From an uncultured Ruminococcus sp. (GTDB lineage Bacteria > Bacillota > Clostridia > Oscillospirales > Ruminococcaceae), in contig CAKSAK010000004.1 of NCBI GenBank assembly GCA_934435205.1, forward strand, positions 1-64,000: 64,000 nt of DNA, read 5' to 3'. Within the stretch, counting starts at the first letter, position 1; every line of letters starts with the position of its first letter. The notes beneath the pieces were generated by a model. It did no database searches and had not been told where the DNA came from. It saw nothing but the letters and a program-made list of their open reading frames with translations. The translations under genes and the position numbers were made by a program. Positions 18,184 through 27,192 of the stretch are shown piece after piece.

Positions 18184-19326
18184 ATGAAACAAGAAATAAA
18201 GAATACAATCAAAAACAATAGAATCTTTGGAAATGCGATTGTTGGTGTGTACAGAATTGCAAAATCTATATACAATATTCCTGCTCAGGTCAAGCTTTAT
18301 TGTCAAACCAAGAGTAATATTTTGAGCGGTGTGGGAGAAAAGAGAGTTTACTATATAGGTATTCCGGCGCATAACAATCTCGGAGACTTAGCTCAGGGTG
18401 TTTGTATAAGACGCTGGTTGAAAAAAAACTATGCTGACAGAAGAGTTGTTGAAATAGAAACCAATGCACTTGTTAATACGAGATTCAGCGCATTAAAGTA
18501 TCTTAAAAAAGTGTTTTCAGATGATGTCATTGTTTTTCAAAGCGGATATACAACGACTGATCTCGGTGGACATGCTGATGAAATGCACTGTGCTATCATT
18601 AAGAACTTTCCGCAAGCAAAAATTCTAATGATGCCTCAAACAATCTTTTTTCAAAATGAAGAACGAAAGAAAAACACCTCTTTTGTATACAACAGTGCTG
18701 AAAATATGTTGTTTTTAGCAAGAGACCGTGTTTCTTTTGGTATGGCAGAAGAAATGTTTCCTGATTTGCCCATTTGCTTGTATCCAGATATTGTAACTAC
18801 ACTCATTGGTCAATACAAATACGAAAATGAACGAAACGGAATATTGTTCTGTTGCAGAGATGATAGTGAAAAGTACTATGATGATGAAAAAATAGCCGAA
18901 TTAATTAAAAGATGTGAGAAGTTTGCAAAGGTTGACAAAACTGATACTACAAAAAAGATTTCACATTCTGAAATTGTTAAAAATGCAGAAGCATATATAA
19001 TGTCCGAAATTGAACGATATTCCACATATAAGTTGCTGATAACTGATAGGTATCATGGTACGATTTTTTCACTTGTGGCTGGAACGCCTGTCATTATAAT
19101 TAAGACAACAGATCATAAGGTAGTGACTGGCGCAGAATGGTTCCGAGGCGTATATGACGATTATGTATATTTAGCAGATTCTTTGGAGGATGCGTTTGAA
19201 ATTGCCGAGCGTTTATATAACGAAGAACGAGATCACATAATGCAACCGTACTTTGAAGAAGAATATTATAACAAACTGAAATATGTCTTCGAAAATGAAA
19301 ATCATCATATGGAGGATGTAAAATAA
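18184..19326 (+). CDS. Polysaccharide pyruvyl transferase family protein
   Basis: The 380-aa protein contains YIGIPAHNNLGDLAQG, IVFQSGYTTTDLGG, ILMMPQTIFF, a central ARDRVS, YPDIVTTL and a C-terminal TDRYHGTIFSLVAGTPVIII, all of which match the PS_pyruv_trans family (GT-B-like). Members transfer a ketal pyruvate from PEP to a sugar, adding negative charge; some homologues are plain glycosyltransferases. Its stop overlaps the start of the ThDP enzyme gene (ATAATG), so translation is coupled. Confidence 0.83.
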   Translation: MKQEIKNTIKNNRIFGNAIVGVYRIAKSIYNIPAQVKLYCQTKSNILSGVGEKRVYYIGIPAHNNLGDLAQGVCIRRWLKKNYADRRVVEIETNALVNTRFSALKYLKKVFSDDVIVFQSGYTTTDLGGHADEMHCAIIKNFPQAKILMMPQTIFFQNEERKKNTSFVYNSAENMLFLARDRVSFGMAEEMFPDLPICLYPDIVTTLIGQYKYENERNGILFCCRDDSEKYYDDEKIAELIKRCEKFAKVDKTDTTKKISHSEIVKNAEAYIMSEIERYSTYKLLITDRYHGTIFSLVAGTPVIIIKTTDHKVVTGAEWFRGVYDDYVYLADSLEDAFEIAERLYNEERDHIMQPYFEEEYYNKLKYVFENENHHMEDVK

Positions 19327-21089
19327 TGAATTCAAGTTTTAGAAATGTACAGATACTGGTTGATCTTCTTAAGCAATACAAGATTAAAGATGTAGTACTT
19401 TCTCCCGGAGGTAGCGATATTCCATTAATTCATTCTATTGAAACGGATGAATACTTTACGTGTTTTTCCGTAGTAGATGAGAGGAGTGCGGCATATTTTG
19501 CAATGGGCGTTGCACTGCAAAAAAATGTACCCGTTGCATGTGTGTGTACATCGGGAACTGCAGTTTGTAACTATCTTCCCGGTATTACCGAAGCGTTTTA
19601 TCAAAGCGTTCCGGTACTTGCAATAACCGCAGATAAAAATCCTTATTATCAAGGACAACTCGAGATACAAAAAATTGAGCAGACACACATTTTTGATGGC
19701 GTTGTAAAAAAGAGCGTTGACCTTCCGGTTGTTCAGAATTCTGAAGACGAATGGCTGTGCAACCGTCTTGTAAATGAAGCTCTGCTTGCACTTACACATC
19801 ACGGTCGTGGACCGGTACAGATTAATGTTCCGATTGTAGGAAGAACAGATTTGTACGATGATAAAACTCTTCCTCCTGAGAGAAAAATAAATGTTGTCGA
19901 ATGGCTTGATGACGATGAAATATGGAATAAATATGCCCAAAAGCTTGTTTCGGCAAAAAGAGTTTTGTTTGTTATGGGGCAAGGTGTTACTTTCACTCCC
20001 GGGATAGTTTCGTTACTCGAAGAGCTGCATAAAAAATGTAATTGCGTGTATTCTGTTGAGCATTTGTCGAATTTGGATTGCGAAGGTTGTATACATACAT
20101 ATCCCGTTTCGGAAATCAACGGCGGAAGCTCTCTTGAAAAGCTTGTTCCTGAAATTGTTGTGTCTATCGGAGATAATCTCTCCGCATACAATCTAAGACC
20201 TTATTTAAGACGACATTGCAAACAGATCTGCAATTGGCAAATATCCGAAAGTACCGAAATTCGAGACGCTTATAAGTGCTTAACAGCTGTATTTGACATG
20301 AAACTTGAAGATTTTCTTCGTAAAATATTGAGCTTCTTCCCTGCAAACAGCACTAACAACGCAACATATAGAGCAGCATGGGAAGAGGAGCTCTCGAAAA
20401 TTACTATTCCTGAATTTGAGTTTTCCAATTTACACGTTGCGAAAAAGATTTCTGAGATAATCCCTGAGAATTCAATTCTCCATCTTGCAATTCTGAACAG
20501 TACACGCATAATGCAGTATTACAAACTTGCAAAGGGTATTCGCACATACAGCAATGTTGGTGCGCTTGGAATTGATGGTTGTGTATCTACATTTGCAGGT
20601 CAAGCGGCATCCACAGATGAACTGGCATTTTTGATTGTAGGCGACTTGAGCTTCTTTTATGATATGAACGCCGCAGGACTCAGGAGTATTGGTCCGAATG
20701 TTAGGATTATTCTTTTGAATAATGGTGGGGGCTCAGAATTCCATTTCATAATGGGAAAAGACAAAATTCCCTCACTTAACGATTATATCTCCGCCGAACA
20801 TGTAAATGTTGCGGCAGGCTGGGCAACTTCTTTGGGTTATGAATATTATTGCGTTTCAAATGCCGAGGAATTGGATGCCGTTATCGGGAAGTTTGGTGAG
20901 AAATCGGATGCTCCGATGTTCCTTGAGGTCTTAACTGATATGGAACAAGATGCAAAGATTACTCAAAAGTTTTACGCAGATAATGCGGTGAAGATTAAAT
21001 CAACATTAGCAAAGAAGATTGCACGAAGTGTACTTGGCGGCAAAAACGTTCAAAAAGTCAAAAACATTTTAAAGGTCATAAAGGGGTAA
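19326..21089 (+). CDS. MenD-like thiamine-diphosphate-dependent enzyme
   Basis: The 587-aa protein matches the SEPHCHC-synthase (MenD) architecture: VVLSPGGSDIPLI, the ThDP-activating Glu52 in VVDERSAAYFAMG, a central domain, and the diphosphate/Mg motif GDLSFFYDMN...ILLNNGGGSEF. No other menaquinone gene is nearby and it sits inside the glycan operon with an SDR 5 nt downstream. It therefore probably does not make menaquinone. A C-C bond-forming or decarboxylating step on a sugar or a glycan substituent is inferred. Confidence 0.75.
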   Translation: MNSSFRNVQILVDLLKQYKIKDVVLSPGGSDIPLIHSIETDEYFTCFSVVDERSAAYFAMGVALQKNVPVACVCTSGTAVCNYLPGITEAFYQSVPVLAITADKNPYYQGQLEIQKIEQTHIFDGVVKKSVDLPVVQNSEDEWLCNRLVNEALLALTHHGRGPVQINVPIVGRTDLYDDKTLPPERKINVVEWLDDDEIWNKYAQKLVSAKRVLFVMGQGVTFTPGIVSLLEELHKKCNCVYSVEHLSNLDCEGCIHTYPVSEINGGSSLEKLVPEIVVSIGDNLSAYNLRPYLRRHCKQICNWQISESTEIRDAYKCLTAVFDMKLEDFLRKILSFFPANSTNNATYRAAWEEELSKITIPEFEFSNLHVAKKISEIIPENSILHLAILNSTRIMQYYKLAKGIRTYSNVGALGIDGCVSTFAGQAASTDELAFLIVGDLSFFYDMNAAGLRSIGPNVRIILLNNGGGSEFHFIMGKDKIPSLNDYISAEHVNVAAGWATSLGYEYYCVSNAEELDAVIGKFGEKSDAPMFLEVLTDMEQDAKITQKFYADNAVKIKSTLAKKIARSVLGGKNVQKVKNILKVIKG

Positions 21090-21093
21090 TATT

Positions 21094-21918
21094 ATGAAAA
21101 GCCTTTTGAAAAAGATCAAAAACAACCTGTTCCCACATCCTAAAATATCATCTGTTGAAATTCCGGTTTTCAAAGGCGACTTGCTAAACGGCAAAACGGC
21201 TTTGATTATCGGGGGGAGTGGCGGAATCGGTTCCGAAATTGCAAAAACATTTGTTGAGAATGGTTGCAGGGTTGTGGTAACCGGAATGAATGAAGCAAAA
21301 TTGCAAAATGTTTGCCATGACATCGGAACAGAAATGGCGCACTATGTTGTTGCCGATATTTCTCACAACGAAGAAATAAAGCTTCTTGTTGATGAAGCTG
21401 TCGAACTGTTAGGAAAAATTGATATTTTTGTCCACGGTGCAGGTGTTCATTGTCACGATATGTTCGGAAGTGTTACCGAACAGGTTTGGGATACTGTCAT
21501 GAATATAAATCTCAAATCAGTTTATTTTTTATGCCAAGAGATTTCAAATTATATGATAGAAAACCATATAAAAGGTCATATGCTGATTGTCGGTTCAGCA
21601 TCTTCTGCAAAGCCCGGATGGACACCATATGAGATTTCCAAAAACGGCGTTAGGGCATTAACTTTGGGATTTGCAGATAAACTGATTAAGCACGGAATTG
21701 TTGTAAACAGCATTGCTCCCGGTCCTGTATCTACACCAATGCTCGGAAAGAACGATACAAGCGATATTGCCTGGACAGGAAATCCAACAGGACGTATGAG
21801 CACTCCTGCGGAAATTGCAAATTGGGCACTGTTTATGGTAAGTGATATGGGAAATATGGTAGTTGGCGATACGTTCTACGTGTCCGGTGGTTCGGGAACT
21901 ATCTGTTTGGATAAATAA
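21094..21918 (+). CDS. Short-chain dehydrogenase/reductase
   Basis: The 274-aa protein shows a Rossmann dinucleotide loop GGSGGIG, HGAG (NNAG position), and Ser...Tyr-X3-Lys in GSASSAKPGWTPYEISK, then APGPVSTPML. It has the classical SDR length plus a short basic N-terminal extension. It is translationally close to the MenD-like enzyme, so it probably reduces or oxidises that enzyme's product. The substrate is unknown. Confidence 0.88.
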   Translation: MKSLLKKIKNNLFPHPKISSVEIPVFKGDLLNGKTALIIGGSGGIGSEIAKTFVENGCRVVVTGMNEAKLQNVCHDIGTEMAHYVVADISHNEEIKLLVDEAVELLGKIDIFVHGAGVHCHDMFGSVTEQVWDTVMNINLKSVYFLCQEISNYMIENHIKGHMLIVGSASSAKPGWTPYEISKNGVRALTLGFADKLIKHGIVVNSIAPGPVSTPMLGKNDTSDIAWTGNPTGRMSTPAEIANWALFMVSDMGNMVVGDTFYVSGGSGTICLDK

Positions 21919-21940
21919 AGTTTAGGAGATTAGACTAACT

Positions 21941-22888
21941 ATGAGTTATTCATGTAGCGTACCTATATTAATGATATTCTTCAATCGACCTGACAGTTTT
22001 AAACAGGTTTTTGAGAAAGTAAGAGAAGCAAAACCGAAAACTTTGATATTGGCACAAGACGGTCCGAGAAATAAGAGTGATATTCCGGGTATTGAAGCTT
22101 GCCGAAAGGTAGTAGAGAATATTGATTGGGAATGTAATGTAATCCGGGAGTATTCCGAGGTGAATCTCGGTTGCGGTGTACGTCCGAAAAGTGCAATTGA
22201 TTTTGCACTTGAAAGATTTGAAAGTGTAATTATTTTGGAAGACGACTGTGTTCCGTCACCTACCTTTTTCCCGTATTGTGAGGAATTGCTGGAGAGATAC
22301 AAAGACGATGATCGTATTGCTTACATAAGCGGTCTTAATCATTTTGAGACATGGGACTGCGGCAATTATGATTATTTCTTCTCCAAATCGGCAGCGATTT
22401 GGGGCTGGGCAACTTGGAAAAGAGCTTGGAGCCGTTTCTATGACTATAGTGTAAAAGGAATAAACGATGAATATCGTTTAAAGTTATATAAACAACAGGT
22501 CGGAAACGATTATGTAGCCGACATTAGAATAACATCATTAATTAAGGCAAATAATGCTGCTAAAAACGGAGAAAAGCTTTCGTACTGGGATACACAGTGG
22601 GGATTTGCAGAGTATACTCAAAATATGCTGGCAATCGTTCCGAGGGTAAATCAAATATGTAACATTGGTGCAGGTGTTGATTCTACGCATGCCCAAAATG
22701 TTAAAACAACAAAATATATAAAATACAAGAATATGCTGTTTATGCCGACGCATGAATTTGATTTTCCTCTTAAACACCCGGATTTCTGCGCTTGCGATAT
22801 GGATTATCACAATTTGGTATACAGATGTGTAAGCGGTAATGCGATTAAGTGTACTTTGAGAAAAATCAAGCGTTGGCTTGGTAGGTGA
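21941..22888 (+). CDS. GT-A glycosyltransferase, HlpA/GnT-I-like
   Basis: The 315-aa protein begins VPILMIFFNRPDSF, then VIILEDDCVPSPTF (DXD metal-binding centre) and GWATWKRAW. This resembles the glycosyltransferases annotated as hemolytic-protein-HlpA-like or GNT-I-like in capsule loci. It is expected to add a sugar in the repeat unit. AGGAG lies about 10 nt before the ATG. Its stop overlaps the region preceding the flippase start. Confidence 0.75.
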   Translation: MSYSCSVPILMIFFNRPDSFKQVFEKVREAKPKTLILAQDGPRNKSDIPGIEACRKVVENIDWECNVIREYSEVNLGCGVRPKSAIDFALERFESVIILEDDCVPSPTFFPYCEELLERYKDDDRIAYISGLNHFETWDCGNYDYFFSKSAAIWGWATWKRAWSRFYDYSVKGINDEYRLKLYKQQVGNDYVADIRITSLIKANNAAKNGEKLSYWDTQWGFAEYTQNMLAIVPRVNQICNIGAGVDSTHAQNVKTTKYIKYKNMLFMPTHEFDFPLKHPDFCACDMDYHNLVYRCVSGNAIKCTLRKIKRWLGR

Positions 22889-22893
22889 AATCA

Positions 22894-24396
22894 ATGCGGA
22901 TAAATAGTCGCGATCAAATCAAAATAGGTGCAATTCTATCCTATCTATCTATTGGTATCAATATAATTGCGGGTTTGCTTTACACCCCTTGGATGGTAGA
23001 TACAATCGGAAAAAGCGATTACGGTTTATATACACTCGCCAATTCACTTATCACTCTGTTTTTAGTAGATTTTGGATTGAGTTCAGCAGTTAGCCGCTAT
23101 GTTGCAAAATATCAAGCTGAAGGACGGCAAGATAAGGTTAATAATTTTCTCGGTGCCGTTTATAAGCTGTATTTGATTATAGATGCCGTCATTTTTGTTG
23201 CACTTCTAATTATTTATTTTTGCATTGATAGTGTATATGTAAAACTGACACTGGCGGAACTTGAGAAATTCAAGGTCGTTTATTTAATATCTGCATCGTT
23301 TGCCGTAATTAACTTTCCTTTTGTGACATTTAACGGGATTTTGAATTCCTATGAACAGTTTATTCCTCTCAAGTTAGCTGATGTGATATATCGAATACTG
23401 CTGGTCGCTCTTACTGTGATTACTCTTCTTTTCGGTTGCGGTTTATATGGACTGGTAGCAGTACATGCCATAGTCGGTCTCATTGTTATTGCTTATAAAT
23501 GGATAGTTATCAAAAAACAAATAACTCTGAAGATTAATTGGAAATACTCTGACTTTTCACTCTACAAAGACATTTTCGGTTTTTCCATATGGGTTACAAT
23601 CTCGTCTTTGGCACAGAGACTTGTATTTAATATTACGCCTTCTATACTGGGTACTGTGGCAAGCAGTGCTGCAATTGCATTGTTTGGAATTGTAACAACT
23701 ATTGAAGGATATACTTATACAATTACAACAGCCATAAACGGTATGTTTATGCCGAAAATCTCAAGAATATATGAACGCGGCGGAGAAAAAGACGAATTAA
23801 TGCCGCTGATGTTAAGCGTCGGTAAATTTCAATACGCCATCAACGGTCTTATTGTAGCAGGATTTGCAGTTGTCGGGAAAGAATTCATAAACCTGTGGAT
23901 GGGACCGACATACTTGGATGCTTATTATGGTATTTTGCTTGTTATCATACCGGGACTTTTCTTTAATTCCATGCAAATTGCCAACACGGCTATGATTGTA
24001 AGAAAAAAAGTGAACTTACAAGCATGGGTAAACTTAGGAATGGGAATGGTCAATGTTTTATTGTCTATCATTCTATCATCCTATTTCGGAGTAATTGGTG
24101 CTTGCATATCTATTTCAATCGCTTATATGTTACGGGCGGTGGTTTTGCTCTTTATTTATAAGAGAGTGTTAAAAATTGATATGGCAAGTTTTGTTATAAA
24201 TTGCTATTTCCGAATGGGTATCCCAATTATCATTACAATTGTGCTTGGATTCTTAATGAATTCTTTATTGCCAAATGGAGGATGGCTTATTTTGGCGGCA
24301 AAGGGCGTAGTGATTGTAGGAATATATGCTGTGGTAACATTGCTTTTAGGGCTAAACTCAGAAGAAAGGAACAAATTGTTAAGAAGAAAGGTTTAA
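22894..24396 (+). CDS. Wzx-type oligosaccharide flippase
   Basis: The MATE/MOP-superfamily protein has about twelve hydrophobic helices. It starts IGAILSYLSIGINIIAGLLYTPWMV and carries SDYGLYTLANSL and DFGLSSAVSRYVA, typical of polysaccharide exporters. It flips the lipid-linked repeat unit outward for polymerisation by the EpsG-like protein. ATG 22894 has AGGTG 6 nt upstream; a GTG at 22885 would overlap the previous stop. The codon use and AT-richness match the central variable block. Confidence 0.88.
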   Translation: MRINSRDQIKIGAILSYLSIGINIIAGLLYTPWMVDTIGKSDYGLYTLANSLITLFLVDFGLSSAVSRYVAKYQAEGRQDKVNNFLGAVYKLYLIIDAVIFVALLIIYFCIDSVYVKLTLAELEKFKVVYLISASFAVINFPFVTFNGILNSYEQFIPLKLADVIYRILLVALTVITLLFGCGLYGLVAVHAIVGLIVIAYKWIVIKKQITLKINWKYSDFSLYKDIFGFSIWVTISSLAQRLVFNITPSILGTVASSAAIALFGIVTTIEGYTYTITTAINGMFMPKISRIYERGGEKDELMPLMLSVGKFQYAINGLIVAGFAVVGKEFINLWMGPTYLDAYYGILLVIIPGLFFNSMQIANTAMIVRKKVNLQAWVNLGMGMVNVLLSIILSSYFGVIGACISISIAYMLRAVVLLFIYKRVLKIDMASFVINCYFRMGIPIIITIVLGFLMNSLLPNGGWLILAAKGVVIVGIYAVVTLLLGLNSEERNKLLRRKV

Positions 24397-24397
24397 G

Positions 24398-25438
24398 ATG
24401 AGTATGTCACTTTTTACAAACAAAACCCTAATGATAACCGGAGGCACGGGATCATTTGGAAACGCAGTATTAAACAGATTTCTGGAAACAGATATCGGAG
24501 AGATCAGAATATTTTCGAGAGACGAAAAAAAGCAGGACGATATGCGTCATGAGTATCAGGCGAAAATGCCTGAGGTAGCGGATAAGATCAAGTTCTACAT
24601 AGGCGACGTAAGAAATCTTCAGTCCTGTAAGGACGCTATGCACGGCGTAGATTACATATTCCATGCGGCAGCTCTTAAGCAGGTGCCGTCTTGTGAGTTT
24701 TTCCCAATGGAAGCCGTGAAAACTAATATTATCGGTACGGATAACGTCCTGACCGCAGCTATCGAAGAGGGCGTCGAAGCAGTAATATGCCTTTCAACTG
24801 ATAAAGCAGCCTACCCTATCAATGCTATGGGTAAGTCAAAATCTCTCGAAGAAAGCGTCGCTATCGCTAAAAGCAGATATAGCGGTAAAACTAAAATATG
24901 CTGTACACGTTATGGTAACGTAATGTGTTCCCGTGGATCTGTTATCCCTCTGTGGATCGACCAGATCAAGGCTGGCAATCCTATCACCGTAACCGAGCCT
25001 AATATGACTCGGTTCATTATGTCACTTGAAGAAGCTGTCGACCTTGTCCTCTATGCTTTCGAGAACGGCGAAAACGGCGACCTGCTTATCATGAAAGCCC
25101 CTGCTTGCTCTATCGGCCTTCAGGCTGAAGCCGTTACCGAAATGTTCGGCGGCAAAAAAGAGGATATCAAAGTCATTGGTATCCGCCATGGCGAGAAAAT
25201 GTATGAAACACTTCTTACCAATGAGGAGTGCGCAAAGGCTATCGACCTTGGCGGCTTCTATCGTGTCCCTGCCGATAATAGAGGCCTGAACTACGATAAG
25301 TTCTTTAGAGACGGCGACGCAGACAGAAATACTCTCACTGAGTTCAATAGTAATAATACAAAGCTCCTTAATAAGGAAGAAATAAAGGAAAAAATGCTTA
25401 AGCTTGCATATATCCAGGAGAGATTGGCTGAGGATTGA
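24398..25438 (+). CDS. capE: UDP-GlcNAc 4,6-dehydratase/5-epimerase (CapE-like)
   Basis: The protein has MITGGTGSFGNAVLNRFL (NAD loop), FSRDEKKQDDMRHEY, HAAALKQVPSCEFFPMEAVKTN and CLSTDKAAYPINAMGKSK, in which the usual SYK triad appears as STDK..YP..AMG.SK. This is the extended-SDR group of CapE/FnlA. It makes the first intermediate from UDP-GlcNAc toward UDP-L-FucNAc, together with CapF and CapG downstream. The DNA from here to 31.1 kb is less AT-rich than the preceding 12 kb. Confidence 0.9.
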   Translation: MSMSLFTNKTLMITGGTGSFGNAVLNRFLETDIGEIRIFSRDEKKQDDMRHEYQAKMPEVADKIKFYIGDVRNLQSCKDAMHGVDYIFHAAALKQVPSCEFFPMEAVKTNIIGTDNVLTAAIEEGVEAVICLSTDKAAYPINAMGKSKSLEESVAIAKSRYSGKTKICCTRYGNVMCSRGSVIPLWIDQIKAGNPITVTEPNMTRFIMSLEEAVDLVLYAFENGENGDLLIMKAPACSIGLQAEAVTEMFGGKKEDIKVIGIRHGEKMYETLLTNEECAKAIDLGGFYRVPADNRGLNYDKFFRDGDADRNTLTEFNSNNTKLLNKEEIKEKMLKLAYIQERLAED

Positions 25439-25439
25439 T

Positions 25440-25949
25440 ATGTCAAATAAGTTGGTCATTCTCGGTGCAGGCGGATATGCAAATACTGTTAAGGACGTCG
25501 CTGAACAGCTTGGCTATGAGGTGATAGCTATGCTGGACGATAGATTTGCCGACCGCCCACTTGATTCTTTTACTAAATATATTGCTGAGGATACGGAATT
25601 TATTCCTGCCTTTGGAAATAACGATTTTCGCCTGTCTTGGTGCGATAAAATAACTAGAGCAGACGGCAGACTTGCCACTGTTGTGCATCCTACAGCTTAT
25701 GTAAGCCCTACCGCTTCTGTCGAAAATGGCGTTGTGGTGCTTCCGAAAGCTGTTATCAATACAGATGTGACAGTGAAACGTGGCTGTATCATTAATCTTG
25801 GCGCTATCGTAGACCACGGCTGTGTGATCGAACATGGCTGTCATATCTGCCTTGGAGCAATAGTAAAAGGCGAAAACAGGATCGCAGCACTGAGCAAAAT
25901 AGAAGCCGGAGAAGTTGTGCAGCTTAGACAGTATCCTGTGAATAAATGA
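25440..25949 (+). CDS. PglD-like sugar O/N-acyltransferase
   Basis: The protein of about 169 residues has an N-terminal Rossmann-like half (KLVILGAGGYANTVKDVAEQ) and C-terminal hexapeptide repeats (VHPTAYVSPTASVENGVVV, VDHGCVIEHGCHICLGAIV). This is the PglD/NeuD layout, which acetylates UDP-4-amino sugars. ATG 25440 has GAGG 6 nt upstream and follows the capE stop; an upstream TTG is less likely. It could acetylate the amino-sugar made by the aminotransferase at the start of the operon. The C-terminal coil is shorter than in PglD. Confidence 0.82.
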   Translation: MSNKLVILGAGGYANTVKDVAEQLGYEVIAMLDDRFADRPLDSFTKYIAEDTEFIPAFGNNDFRLSWCDKITRADGRLATVVHPTAYVSPTASVENGVVVLPKAVINTDVTVKRGCIINLGAIVDHGCVIEHGCHICLGAIVKGENRIAALSKIEAGEVVQLRQYPVNK

Positions 25950-25988
25950 TTTTACCAAAGGTCGTGGCTGACCTCGGGAGGAAAATAT

Positions 25989-27179
25989 ATGGAACATAAT
26001 TTTAAATGGAAAAATGACGGCAGAACAAAGGTAATGATAGGATGCGGCACCCGCCCTGAGATAATCCGTCTGGCGGCTGTAATAAGAAGATGCCGTGAGT
26101 ATTTTGATACCTGTGTTGTGTATTACAATCAGAACTGGGACCGTAACCTAAGTACAGTTTTCTGGGAGGATTTTGAGCTGAAAAATACTTTCGGCGAGTT
26201 CGGTCCTGATATACTTGTTCCTGTAGTAGGCGATAATCTTGGCGTTACCTGCGGAAATATTCTCGGCAGAAGCTATGAACTGCTTTCAGAATTGCAGCCT
26301 GACGCCTATCTTGTCCTTGGCGATACAAATAGCTGTCTGTCAGCTATCTCCGCTAAAAGACTTCATATCCCGCTTTTCCATATGGAAGCAGGCAACAGAT
26401 GTAAGGACGAGTGTCTCCCAGAGGAAACAAACAGAAGAATAGTTGACGTTATCTCTGACGTAAACCTTTGCTATTCCGAGTTTGCAAGAAAGTATCTTGC
26501 GGATACAGGACTTCCAAAGGAAAGAACATATATGACAGGCTCGCCTATGGCGGAAGTCCTTCGAGGCAATCTGGATAAAATTCAGGCTTCTGACGTTCTT
26601 GAACGTATGGGCCTTGAAAAGAATAAGTATATTCTACTTTCTGCACATAGAGAAGAAAATATCGACACAGAAAAGAACTTTACAAGCCTGTTTACTGCAA
26701 TAAACGCACTGGCTGAGAAGTACGATATGCCAATATTGTATTCCTGCCACCCACGTTCAAAGCACAGACTTGAAAAGAGCGGCTTTAAGCTCGACCCTAG
26801 AGTAAGAGTAAACGAGCCGCTGGGCTTCAATGACTATAACTGTTTGCAGATGAATGCTCTTGCTATTGTTTCAGACTCAGGCACGCTTCCTGAGGAGAGC
26901 AGCTTCTACCTTTCAATAGGTCACCCTATCGCAGCAGTTTGTATCCGTACTTCTACCGAGCGTCCTGAAGCTCTTGAAGCAGGGGACTTTATCCTTGCAG
27001 GAATTACAACAAAAGAACTGCTCAATGCCACAGATATGGCTATCGAAATGAAGCAGAAAGGCGTTCTCGGCAAGCCGTGTCCTGACTATGTGGACGAAAC
27101 AGTATCAATGAAAGTCGTAAGGATCATTCAGGGATATGTCAATGTAGTCAATAAAATGGTCTGGAGAAAAGATCAGTAA
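25989..27179 (+). CDS. capG: UDP-GlcNAc 2-epimerase-family enzyme (CapG-like)
   Basis: The 396-aa GT-B fold protein has KVMIGCGTRPEIIRLAAVI, VLGDTNSCLSAISAKR, HMEAGNRCKDECLPEETNR, LLSAHREENID and SDSGTLPEESSF, the set of motifs of WecB/CapG epimerases. In the L-FucNAc route it does the final C2 epimerisation. It lies between capE and capF with 13-40-nt spacings. The TRPEIIR, HMEAGNRC and SGTLPEE motifs carry the expected catalytic Asp, Glu and His positions. Confidence 0.9.
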   Translation: MEHNFKWKNDGRTKVMIGCGTRPEIIRLAAVIRRCREYFDTCVVYYNQNWDRNLSTVFWEDFELKNTFGEFGPDILVPVVGDNLGVTCGNILGRSYELLSELQPDAYLVLGDTNSCLSAISAKRLHIPLFHMEAGNRCKDECLPEETNRRIVDVISDVNLCYSEFARKYLADTGLPKERTYMTGSPMAEVLRGNLDKIQASDVLERMGLEKNKYILLSAHREENIDTEKNFTSLFTAINALAEKYDMPILYSCHPRSKHRLEKSGFKLDPRVRVNEPLGFNDYNCLQMNALAIVSDSGTLPEESSFYLSIGHPIAAVCIRTSTERPEALEAGDFILAGITTKELLNATDMAIEMKQKGVLGKPCPDYVDETVSMKVVRIIQGYVNVVNKMVWRKDQ

Positions 27180-27192
27180 GGAACGTGAAAAT

